This document shows positions 1-5,162 of a stretch of 5,162 nucleotides of DNA, piece after piece. Every line of letters starts with the position of its first letter. Position 1 is the stretch's first letter. The notes under the pieces are model-generated. The model made no database searches. It had not been told where the DNA came from and saw only the letters and a program-made list of their open reading frames with translations. The translations under genes and the position numbers were made by a program. The stretch comes from Planctomycetota bacterium (lineage in GTDB: Bacteria > Planctomycetota > Phycisphaerae > WQYP01 > JAJZKY01), in the NCBI GenBank assembly GCA_021803885.1, contig JAJZKY010000409.1:1-5162 (forward strand). Reading direction: 5' to 3'.

Positions 1-18
1 CAGCTCGCCTCAAAAGAG
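1..18. repeat. 18-bp exact inverted copy of the transposase segment at 224-241
   Basis: CAGCTCGCCTCAAAAGAG at the window start is the exact reverse complement of 224-241, which encodes QLASKE including the catalytic Glu of the transposase. The match stops at base 19, and it may extend leftward beyond the window. Both copies encode the same peptide in their own frames. Chance is very unlikely in a window this size. The source (second inverted IS copy, recombination, or assembly artefact) cannot be decided here. Confidence 0.75.
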
Positions 19-69
19 AATGCTAAGGGGTTAAGGGAAGCGCTTGCCGTCATAGCCGAAACAATCTAA
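1..69 (+). CDS. C-terminal end of an unidentified upstream protein (partial)
   Basis: Frame 1 is open from the window edge for 22 codons and ends in TAA at 67-69. The tail contains the peptide NAKGLREALAVIAETI, which looks like an amphipathic C-terminal helix of a soluble protein. Too little is visible to name a family. The stop codon sits exactly on the insertion point of the IS630 element: TA at 67-68 is the target dinucleotide and the A at 69 is the first base of the element. The right-hand flank (TA at 1198-1199 followed by A at 1200) would also read TAA, so the protein end was probably the same before insertion. Caution: bases 1-18 are an exact inverted copy of 224-241, inside the transposase gene, so the first six codons could derive from a second IS copy or an assembly join. 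The reading frame is plausible, the identity unknown. Confidence 0.5.
   Translation, partial: QLASKENAKGLREALAVIAETI
67..68. repeat. TA target-site duplication, left copy
   Basis: TA immediately outside the left inverted repeat, matched by TA at 1198-1199 outside the right repeat. It forms the first two bases of the TAA stop codon of the upstream gene. A 2-bp match alone is weak evidence; it gains weight from its exact position at both inverted-repeat ends. Confidence 0.65.
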
Positions 70-90
70 CGATAGCGTCTTAAGTACTGC
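69..90 (+). repeat. Left terminal inverted repeat of the IS630 element
   Basis: This sequence pairs with the reverse complement of 1176-1197 at 17 of 22 positions. The best-conserved blocks are GCGTC (75-79) and TAAGTA (81-86). The transposase stop codon at 82-80 lies inside it. The adjacent outer dinucleotide is TA, the expected IS630 target site. The mismatches may be natural or part of the decay seen in the transposase gene. Confidence 0.75.
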
Positions 91-1129
91 AGCAGCGCAT
101 TCGCAGCACCCGGTTCTGTCGACGCCAGCGATCGAAGCAAGCGTTGACAGCCTTCACGACGTCCCCGAGTGTCGGGAAGTAGCGATTGTGGGTCGCCACG
201 CGCCGAGCAAGCTTCCAGACCCGCTCTTTTGAGGCGAGCTGGGGGCTGTAGGGCAGCAGGAACAGTAGTCAGAGATGCTTGGCGTGCTGGCCCAGGCAGA
301 GCCTCGGCAGTACCGCTTGATGATAGTGGGCGCTGTCGAGCACCATCATCATGCGACCCCGGCCTCGTCGGTGGCGCAGCATGCGTTTGAGAAGGCGTCG
401 AAACGTCTGGGCGCTGAACACGGAGCAGATCTGCCGAATGAACTTACTGGTGCGCAGATTGACCACGCCAAAGCACGCGCAGAGCACGCGATGGATTTGC
501 GCGTGGGCGCCTGCAAACGGACGGGATCCTCGTCCTCTCGCGGCACTCACATGCCGCAGCTCGTCCCGTGTTGCTGGAAATGGCATTCGACCAGGCTATA
601 CAGCGCCACATCAGCCGTTCGAGCCAGACGGCGCAGTCTTTTTTACCGCCGCCACTTTGAGCGGATCGGTCTGAGCGACTTCGGGGCGGGGCTTGCGAAA
701 CCGAAAGCCCATCTGGCGAAATAATCTTTGGCATTGCCGCACACCCAGATCCACGCCATACCGGCGTTTCAAATGCTCGCAAAGCACCGGCCCGTCCCAA
801 AGCGTGGCGTCCAGGCCGAAGTCCCGCGGCGTCTTGCGCAGATCGGCCTGGACCTTGCGCCACTGTGTTGCATTGACCGTGCGGGGACGACCGGCTCTCT
901 CCCTGTCTCGCAGAGCGTCCAGTCCGCCTTGCTCAAAGCGGTGGATCCAGCGCTGGACCGTGGTGCTGTCCTCCCCGAACAGCTCCGCCACCTGCCGGCA
1001 GGACTGACCTGCCGCCACCAGCAACAACCCATGCAGCCGATGATCGTAGCGGGACTCTTCGCTCCGCCAGATCTCCTGCTGGATGGCGATCCTCATCACT
1101 TCGGTATCCTCAACCTGCAGCTTGCGCAT
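80..1129 (-). pseudogene. IS630-family transposase, disrupted by frameshifts and stops
   Basis: Read leftwards from ATG at 1129-1127 (TTG at 1132 is an alternative; AGAGGA at 1138-1133 is a close ribosome-binding site) to TAA at 82-80, a span of 350 codons, the normal family size. The N-terminal third is intact, with a helix-turn-helix at about residues 32-65 (AAGQSCRQVAELFGEDSTTV) and a following linker. This frame ends at TGA 613-611. Homology continues in another frame (DVALYSLVECHFQQHG) but meets TGA at 549-547, where the family normally has Trp. An 11-bp imperfect tandem duplication at 468-489 shifts the frame back to CFGVVNLRTSKF. Another TGA lies at 271-269, and the remainder (LPYSPQLASKERVWK) runs to the end. 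The first catalytic Asp (LDECHF in relatives, from memory) is Val here (591-589). The second Asp (LDSAHYH, 337-335) and the Glu (KERVWK, 226-224) remain. Confidence 0.9.
468..489 (-). repeat. 11-bp imperfect tandem duplication inside the transposase
   Basis: On the plus strand, CCAAAGCACGC (468-478) is followed directly by GCAGAGCACGC (479-489), differing at two positions. On the coding strand the duplication falls between KSIAC and FGVVNLRT, which are adjacent in family members recalled from memory. Adding 11 bp changes the reading frame, which explains why the DDE region moves to another frame here. Confidence 0.7.
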
Positions 1130-1175
1130 CAATCCTCTCGCAGAAAAAAAGACGGTGCGATTGTATCAATATACG

Positions 1176-1197
1176 GCATTACTTATGACGCCGTCCT
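1176..1197 (-). repeat. Right terminal inverted repeat of the IS630 element
   Basis: The reverse complement matches the left end at 17 of 22 positions, sharing GCGTC and TAAGTA. It lies upstream of the transposase start, and the stretch between it and the start (1130-1175) should hold the transposase promoter. No convincing -35/-10 pair was found there. Confidence 0.75.
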
Positions 1198-1199
1198 TA
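1198..1199. repeat. TA target-site duplication, right copy
   Basis: TA immediately outside the right inverted repeat. Joining 1-66 to 1198 onward gives the presumed pre-insertion sequence, in which the upstream gene still ends ATC-TAA. DNA from 1200 onward is therefore the original downstream flank of that gene. Confidence 0.65.
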
Positions 1200-1381
1200 A
1201 CTTCTCTGAAAATCGCCTAAATCTTACGTAATCTTGCCCGGAAATTTGGGGTAAATTAGCGCCTTGTCAGGCTCCACTATGCTGTGTCTGAGTTCATGCG
1301 TTCGCCAGGCGGCCCAAAGGCGACCCCAAGCCACCCTCAGACCGATACCGCCCGCTCTATTCACAGTTGCGTCCAAAGAAG

Positions 1382-1394
1382 CGCGTCAGACGCG
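1382..1394. promoter_or_regulatory. 13-bp perfect palindrome, candidate operator
   Basis: CGCGTC-A-GACGCG is a perfect dyad with a one-base centre, placed about 140 bp before the likely aminotransferase start. Its size and symmetry suit binding by a dimeric regulator. No regulator gene is visible in the window, and a GC-rich dyad of this size can occur by chance. Confidence 0.3.
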
Positions 1395-1470
1395 ATAGAC
1401 CTTTAGCAAACCAGCAGATTTGTGAGATACTTAGTCCCATCAGACGGAATCTGGACCGTTTGGAGGACAC

Positions 1471-1508
1471 TCGGAGGCTCCAAGGTAACTCAGAGGCTCC
1501 AAGGTAAT
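1471..1508 (+). repeat. 19-bp direct tandem repeat, two copies
   Basis: Units 1471-1489 and 1490-1508 match at 17 of 19 positions and share the core GAGGCTCCAAGGTAA. They end 27 bp before the likely GTG start at 1536. The duplication is not a multiple of three, and it lies in a stretch that can be read as an N-terminal extension of the aminotransferase, which argues that this stretch is untranslated leader. Confidence 0.8.
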
Positions 1509-1520
1509 GCACCTTTAAAT

Positions 1521-1526
1521 GAAGAG
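1521..1526 (+). promoter_or_regulatory. Ribosome-binding site supporting the GTG start at 1536
   Basis: GAAGAG (1521-1526) precedes GTG at 1536 by 9 bases, a workable Shine-Dalgarno spacing. The upstream in-frame GTG at 1422 has no comparable purine-rich site. This, together with where family homology begins, favours the shorter protein. Confidence 0.5.
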
Positions 1527-1535
1527 AACGTCACT

Positions 1536-2858
1536 GTGTCAACAAATGAGCAGCGATCAAGCGAGCTAACGGTCTCTCAGTCTGAGAGGCACCATGAACT
1601 AGCAAAAACACGCATTGCAGGGGGAGTAAACAGTAACGTACGGCTACGCGGCATACCCCTATGCTTTCGCGCTGGCGAGGGGCCGTATCTCACCGATATT
1701 GACGGCAACGTCTACTTGGATTACGCACTGGGCATGGGACCAAATATCCTGGGTCATGCACCGCCGGCAGTCGTGAACGAAGTCGCACGCACACTCGCCA
1801 TGGGTCAGCTGTTTGCGGGGCAACATCTACTCGAGCTGAGACTCGCCGAAAAGCTAAGTAGCTGCGTCAGTTCGGCGGAAATGGTGAGATTCGGACTGAC
1901 TGGCTCGGAGATGGTGCAAGCGGCAATTCGAGTAGCGCGTGCATATACCGGTCGGGCGAAAGTCATTAAGTTCGAGGGTCATTATCATGGCTGGCTCGAC
2001 AATGTCTTTTTAAATGTCAGTGGACCTGCCGCAACTGCCGAAAGCCCTATACCGCGGGCCCGCCATTTGCAATCCGCAGGCCAATCTCCGCATGCCTCGG
2101 TCGATATGGATGTCTTACCTTGGAACGATTTTGGGGCAATCGAGCGCTACGTGAGCACAAATGCCGACAACATCGCAGCAATTATTACCGAACCGATAAT
2201 GTTCAACACGGGCGGTATCCTGCCGAAAGAAGGCTACCTGCAGCATCTTCGGCGTGTGTCAACGGAGCACGGCGTAATTCTGATATTCGATGAGGTGATC
2301 ACCGGATTCCGGGTGTCGCTTGGGGGAGCTCAGGAACTCTTCGGCGTGAAGCCGGACCTCTCTATCTTCGCTAAGGCGCTTGGAGCGGGCTTCCCGGTAT
2401 CAGCGCTCGCGGGTCGCCGCGACATCATGGAGTTGTTCGCCTCAGGGCGGGTAAATCACTCCGGCACTTATAACGCTAATATCCCGAGCATCTCGGCGGC
2501 GCTTGCTACCCTTAATGAACTCTCCGCTCCCGATAACGCGACCTACAAGAAAATGAATAGACACGGCTGGACACTGATGCAAGGCATCACCCAGGCGGCC
2601 CGGCAACAAGGCATCGACTTGCAGGTGAGCGGATTGCCCACTGCATTTCACACTTGCTTCGCGAGTCATCCCATCGACGACTACGCGAGTTACATGCGAG
2701 CCGACCACGGCCGATTGAGCGCATTTCTACGCGCACTTCTGAACCAACGCGTCAGAACAACCTCCCGGGGCACATGGTTCCTCTCTACGACACACACCGA
2801 GAAAGATATTGAGAAGACCCTCGAGGCCGTGAGGCTCGCTCTGAAGGACCTCACATGA
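1536..2858 (+). CDS. Class III PLP-dependent aminotransferase, glutamate-1-semialdehyde aminomutase-like
   Basis: A 440-residue cytosolic PLP enzyme, the usual length for the glutamate-1-semialdehyde aminomutase group. Visible in order: IAGGVNS near the N terminus; YLTDIDGNVYLDYALGMGPNILGH (substrate and fold region, here read as two parts around VYLD); GSE at 123-125 for PLP phosphate binding; HYHGW at 149-153 with Tyr150 expected to stack on PLP; FDEVITGFR with Asp252 for the pyridine nitrogen; FAKALGAGFPV with Lys280 as the Schiff-base lysine; and GTY at 310-312. All expected catalytic residues are present. The active-site loop reads ALGAGFPVSA rather than the IGGGMPVGA of haem-pathway HemL (from memory), and the gene sits beside catabolic-type enzymes, so it is unlikely to be hemL. 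It more likely moves an amino group on another substrate. The start was set at GTG 1536 rather than GTG 1422, which would add 38 poorly conserved residues. Its stop overlaps the next ATG by 4 bp, indicating translational coupling. Confidence 0.9.
   Translation: MSTNEQRSSELTVSQSERHHELAKTRIAGGVNSNVRLRGIPLCFRAGEGPYLTDIDGNVYLDYALGMGPNILGHAPPAVVNEVARTLAMGQLFAGQHLLELRLAEKLSSCVSSAEMVRFGLTGSEMVQAAIRVARAYTGRAKVIKFEGHYHGWLDNVFLNVSGPAATAESPIPRARHLQSAGQSPHASVDMDVLPWNDFGAIERYVSTNADNIAAIITEPIMFNTGGILPKEGYLQHLRRVSTEHGVILIFDEVITGFRVSLGGAQELFGVKPDLSIFAKALGAGFPVSALAGRRDIMELFASGRVNHSGTYNANIPSISAALATLNELSAPDNATYKKMNRHGWTLMQGITQAARQQGIDLQVSGLPTAFHTCFASHPIDDYASYMRADHGRLSAFLRALLNQRVRTTSRGTWFLSTTHTEKDIEKTLEAVRLALKDLT
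2843..2848 (+). promoter_or_regulatory. Ribosome-binding site of the SDR gene, inside the upstream gene
   Basis: GAAGGA lies 6 bases before ATG at 2855 and within the last codons of the aminotransferase gene. With the ATGA stop-start overlap it supports coupled translation of the two genes. Confidence 0.75.
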
Positions 2859-3661
2859 CGATTCTCGTTATCACTGGTGCGAACGGAAACCTGGGCGGGA
2901 AGTTAGCAGCCGCTCTCCACAGAGAGCATACGCTTCGCTGTCTTGATTTACAGAGCAGGGGCAACTGCATTGCCGCGGATTTGAGCACTTACGAAGATCA
3001 TTGGGCTCGGTTGTTTGACGGTGCAGACACCATACTCCACTCCGCCGGCGAACCGCGGCCCACCGCATCGTGGGCCGCTGCTAGGCGCGGAAACATAGTG
3101 ACGACCTTTAACGTCTTGCGGGCTGCGAGTCGGTTTAGGGTCCGACGCGTCGTCTTTGCTAGCAGCAACCAGGTAATGGCGGGCTACCGATTTCGGAACA
3201 CGCGAATCACGACTGAAATGCCACCGGCGCCTCTCAATCCATATGCCATTAGCAAGCTGCTTTGCGAGGAGGCGGGACGAGCGTTCTCATCCGAAACTGG
3301 TATCTCCTTTATTGGCCTTCGGATCGGCAACATCCAACCGGCGGAGAACGTTCCGCATGCAGGGATGGGGATTGGCCTCTGGGGACAGCAGATGTGGTTA
3401 TCTAATAGAGACTTTGTTGACGGCGTACGCGCTGCGATCAACGTTCCGGACGTGCTGTTCGCGATCGTAAACCTCGTGTCAAACAATCCTGGGAGTCCTT
3501 GGGACCTAACGCATACGCAGAAGGCGCTAGGCTTTCTCCCGCAAGACGGATTCGCGCCGGATCTTTCGCCGGAGGATTGCGCGGAGGAGGAGTATGCACG
3601 CCAGGCACGACTAGTTCCTGGGGAGTGGCTGGATCAGAGATTTCGGCCACTGAGAGGCTGA
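2855..3661 (+). CDS. NAD-dependent epimerase/dehydratase-family oxidoreductase (extended SDR), uronate dehydrogenase-like
   Basis: A 268-residue cytosolic Rossmann-fold enzyme. Visible features are the dinucleotide-binding motif TGANGNLG at residues 7-14; an acidic residue, Asp31, at the end of the second strand, favouring NAD over NADP; AADL at 40-43; HSAGEP at 62-67; the active-site strand FASSNQV at 101-107 with Ser103/Ser104; and the catalytic pair Tyr130 and Lys134 in PYAISK. The short length (about 265 residues, against 310-350 for sugar-nucleotide epimerases), the ASSN strand and segments like LRIGNIQP and MWLSNRDFVDGV resemble uronate dehydrogenases, which oxidise hexuronates to aldarolactones. 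The actual substrate may be another polyol or sugar acid. The start overlaps the aminotransferase stop (ATGA), so the two are almost certainly co-transcribed. The fold assignment is secure; the uronate dehydrogenase comparison is from memory of the family and moderate. Confidence 0.88.
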   Translation: MTILVITGANGNLGGKLAAALHREHTLRCLDLQSRGNCIAADLSTYEDHWARLFDGADTILHSAGEPRPTASWAAARRGNIVTTFNVLRAASRFRVRRVVFASSNQVMAGYRFRNTRITTEMPPAPLNPYAISKLLCEEAGRAFSSETGISFIGLRIGNIQPAENVPHAGMGIGLWGQQMWLSNRDFVDGVRAAINVPDVLFAIVNLVSNNPGSPWDLTHTQKALGFLPQDGFAPDLSPEDCAEEEYARQARLVPGEWLDQRFRPLRG

Positions 3662-3692
3662 TCCCCCTAGCGCCGAAAACTTAAATTTCCCT

Positions 3693-3696
3693 GGAG
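3693..3696 (+). promoter_or_regulatory. Weak ribosome-binding site of the M81/MlrC-like gene
   Basis: GGAG lies 12 bases before ATG at 3709, slightly far for an optimal site. The ATG is still favoured because the family sequence begins right there (MRIAVGQF). The 47-bp gap from the previous stop contains no terminator-like hairpin. Confidence 0.45.
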
Positions 3697-3708
3697 CCCG
3701 AAAACCTT

Positions 3709-5162
3709 ATGCGTATCGCTGTCGGTCAGTTCTCCCAGGAGAGTAATACGTTCTCTCCCAAACCGAGCACCCTAGAGACTTTCAAATCCGTCTATTTACT
3801 ACGGGGCGACGAGCTATTCGCCGCGTTTCGCAATTCTCGCGTGGAGGTTTCTGGATTTCTTGATGCCTTGGTGCGCGCCGAGATAGAACCCGTCCCTCTT
3901 GTCGCTGCGAGCGCTTGGTCTGGAGGTCCAGTAACCCGCCCGGCATTTGAGAGCATTATGAAAGACCTGGAAGCACGTCTAGTGGCTGCTCGTCCGCTGG
4001 ATGCCGTACTACTCGCTCTGCACGGTGCGATGTGCATTGACGACGAGCCAGACGCTGAATCAGAGATCGTTGCTCGAGTTGCCCATATATTGCCGCCTGG
4101 AACTCCGATCGGCGTAACCCTCGATTTACATGGCCATATTACCCCGCGTATGCTGCAGCCGAATGTGTTTTATGTCGGGTACCGCGAGTATCCTCACATT
4201 GACATGTATGAGACCGGAGTACGTGCCGCTGATACTTTGCTAGAGACACTTCGATATAGGGTTCGCCCCCGTATGGCACTCACTAAGCTACCGCTGATCG
4301 TCAGCCCTACAAAGGCACGTACTGGAGAGGAGCCTCTGCGGAGGATCTTGGCTGTCGCGCGACAGATGGAAGCGGCTGGGGAAATTGTGCATGCCTCATT
4401 ATTCCCGGTGCAACCGTGGCTGGATATTCCGGATCTCGGGTTCTCAGTTCTTGTTTGCGCGGATGGAGATACCGCAGTCGCTCAACGAGCGGCTGATCGT
4501 CTTGCATCACTCGTATGGGAGTGTCGCGAAGAGTTTGATCCAGATCTTATTAGCCTAGAAGACGCCATTCGGACTGGGTTGGAAAATGACGGCACCACCG
4601 TAGTTGCCGACTCGGGAGACGCGCCAAGCGGCGGATCGGCCGCCGATAATGTAAGCGTTCTTAAGGCGCTGCTCACTACTGGAAGTGACCGGGCGAACCG
4701 CCTGAGCTATTTGACACTTTGTGACGCTGAGGCGGCCGCGGCATGCGCAGCGTCTGGCGTGGGTACGACCATAGCCTTGGAAGTCGGACACAAAGTGTCG
4801 CGTAACGACGGCGAGCCCCTGCGCGTCGTCTGCCGGGTACACACAATCAGCGACGGATCGTTCGTGATGCTAGGGGCTGGCGCTCAGGGAAGTCGAATGG
4901 AGCAGGGGCTTACTGCAGTGGTGTCAATTGGTGATATTCGCCTGGTACTGCGTTCTCTGCCGGCGATAGAGTGGGATACGGGAATCTATACCGCTTTTGG
5001 TTTACGCCTTGAAGAAGCTGCTCTGGTATTCGTGAAATCTCCCTCGCACTTTCGGGTGGCATTTGCGCCGTATGCGCGCCGGATTCTAAATGCGGACACC
5101 CCAGGCCCTACATGCCCAAACATGCGTCGCCTCAGCTTTGAGCACGTCACTCGGCCGCTTTA
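3709..5162 (+). CDS. M81-family metallohydrolase, MlrC-like (3' end cut by window edge)
   Basis: The frame is open from ATG 3709 to the window end: 484 complete codons plus TA. The end HVTRPL followed by TA resembles the usual C-terminal RPLYPLD of the family, so probably only a few codons are missing. The N-terminal M81 domain spans about residues 1-290 and the MlrC C-terminal domain about 296-484. Motifs are VGQFSQESNTFSP (5-17), LALHGAM (102-108), TLDLHGH (137-143), GYREYPHIDMYETG (157-170) and DSGDAPSGGS (301-310). Glu11, His105, Asp139, His141 and His163 keep the same spacing as the metal-site and active-site residues I recall for Sphingomonad MlrC (E56, H150, D184, H186, H208; constant offset 45), so the zinc site looks intact. 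MlrC cleaves the linearised microcystin tetrapeptide, but most homologues act on unknown peptides or amides. No signal peptide is seen, so it should be cytosolic. It is likely the third gene of the operon. The microcystin link is not supported: no mlrA, mlrB or mlrD is visible here. Confidence 0.9.
   Translation, partial: MRIAVGQFSQESNTFSPKPSTLETFKSVYLLRGDELFAAFRNSRVEVSGFLDALVRAEIEPVPLVAASAWSGGPVTRPAFESIMKDLEARLVAARPLDAVLLALHGAMCIDDEPDAESEIVARVAHILPPGTPIGVTLDLHGHITPRMLQPNVFYVGYREYPHIDMYETGVRAADTLLETLRYRVRPRMALTKLPLIVSPTKARTGEEPLRRILAVARQMEAAGEIVHASLFPVQPWLDIPDLGFSVLVCADGDTAVAQRAADRLASLVWECREEFDPDLISLEDAIRTGLENDGTTVVADSGDAPSGGSAADNVSVLKALLTTGSDRANRLSYLTLCDAEAAAACAASGVGTTIALEVGHKVSRNDGEPLRVVCRVHTISDGSFVMLGAGAQGSRMEQGLTAVVSIGDIRLVLRSLPAIEWDTGIYTAFGLRLEEAALVFVKSPSHFRVAFAPYARRILNADTPGPTCPNMRRLSFEHVTRPL

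Larger units (their letters stand above)
69..1197 (-). mobile_element. IS630-family insertion sequence, full length, inactive
   Basis: The element is about 1129 bp, within the usual 1.1-1.2 kb of IS630-family elements, and carries one leftward transposase gene with an N-terminal helix-turn-helix and a C-terminal DDE region. Its ends are imperfect inverted repeats (69-90 and 1176-1197, 17 of 22 positions matching). Both ends abut a TA dinucleotide (67-68 and 1198-1199), which fits the TA target duplication of the IS630/Tc1/mariner superfamily. The boundaries were deduced by pairing the two ends by eye. The transposase has several inactivating lesions, so the copy cannot move on its own, though it might be mobilised in trans. 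It separates an upstream rightward gene from the three-gene cassette and points away from the cassette. Confidence 0.85.
1200..1535. other. Non-coding leader between the IS and the aminotransferase gene
   Basis: This stretch of about 336 bp has no convincing gene and is the presumed promoter and leader region of the three-gene cassette. It contains a 13-bp palindrome (1382-1394) and a 19-bp tandem duplication (1471-1508). A readable frame starting with GTG at 1422 runs into the aminotransferase, but it lacks a good ribosome-binding site and is not needed for the enzyme fold. A near-consensus sigma-70 promoter with 16-18 bp spacing was not found by eye, nor was a strong hairpin-plus-T-run terminator for the upstream gene. 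Before the IS arrived, the upstream gene and the cassette would have been separated by only this stretch. Confidence 0.5.

Noticed and set aside
638..644. A-AAA-AAG heptamer in the transposase frame, a possible programmed -1 frameshift site
   Set aside because: A -1 slip here leads to a frame with no transposase similarity; the continuing homology is in the other frame, and further stops make a functional frameshifted product impossible.
275..724. Plus-strand open frames across the IS (for example 275-724 and 728-1231)
   Set aside because: They lie opposite the transposase, have no recognisable domains and show low-complexity arginine/alanine composition typical of antisense shadows.
1234..1257. 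TTGCCC and TAAATT as a sigma-70 promoter for the cassette
   Set aside because: Spacing between the two boxes is about 12 bp, too short for a normal promoter.
1422..1535. Using GTG 1422 as the aminotransferase start (478 residues)
   Set aside because: It has no ribosome-binding site, adds 38 residues not expected in the family and includes a 19-bp non-triplet duplication; GTG 1536 with GAAGAG upstream gives the usual length.
2442..2708. Minus-strand open frames inside the three cassette genes
   Set aside because: They are antisense to well-supported enzymes and have no family features.
3662..3708. Possible terminator between the SDR and M81 genes
   Set aside because: The 47 bp show no GC-rich hairpin followed by a T run.
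3709..5162. Assigning a microcystin degradation (mlr) cluster
   Set aside because: Only an MlrC-type protein is present; the neighbours are an aminotransferase and a dehydrogenase, and M81 proteins are widespread outside mlr clusters.

Overview
The window looks like accessory chromosomal or plasmid DNA from a moderately GC-rich proteobacterium. The grounds are GC-rich third codon positions mixed with many A/T-ending codons, a likely GTG start, ATGA gene coupling, and an IS630-family element of a type I associate with beta- and gamma-proteobacteria. The genus cannot be fixed from sequence alone. No rRNA, tRNA or CRISPR array was seen.

Layout. (1) Bases 1-69 hold the last 22 codons and the stop of a rightward gene that enters from the left; its family is not recognisable. 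(2) Bases 69-1197 are a complete-length but dead IS630-family insertion sequence. It has imperfect terminal inverted repeats of about 22 bp and flanking TA dinucleotides at 67-68 and 1198-1199. Its leftward transposase carries two frameshifts, two in-frame stops and loss of the first catalytic Asp. The element landed inside the TAA stop codon of the upstream gene and regenerated that stop. (3) Bases 1200-1535 are a non-coding leader with a 13-bp palindrome and a 19-bp tandem duplication. (4) Bases 1536-5162 hold three rightward genes. They are a class III PLP-dependent aminotransferase of the glutamate-1-semialdehyde aminomutase type, a short extended-SDR NAD-dependent dehydrogenase resembling uronate dehydrogenases, and an M81/MlrC-type metallohydrolase that runs off the right edge almost complete.

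The first two genes of the cassette overlap by 4 bp (ATGA), and the third follows after 47 bp with no visible terminator, so they probably form one operon. The enzyme types (amino transfer or migration, NAD-linked oxidation or epimerisation, metal-dependent amide-bond hydrolysis) suggest a small catabolic or tailoring pathway for an amino- or peptide-linked compound. No substrate can be read from the sequence. All key catalytic residues appear intact in the three enzymes, in contrast to the decayed transposase, so the cassette appears to be under selection. It is the part of the window most likely to represent an uncharacterised function. The oddest purely structural signal is an exact 18-bp inverted match between the first 18 bases and the transposase segment at 224-241.
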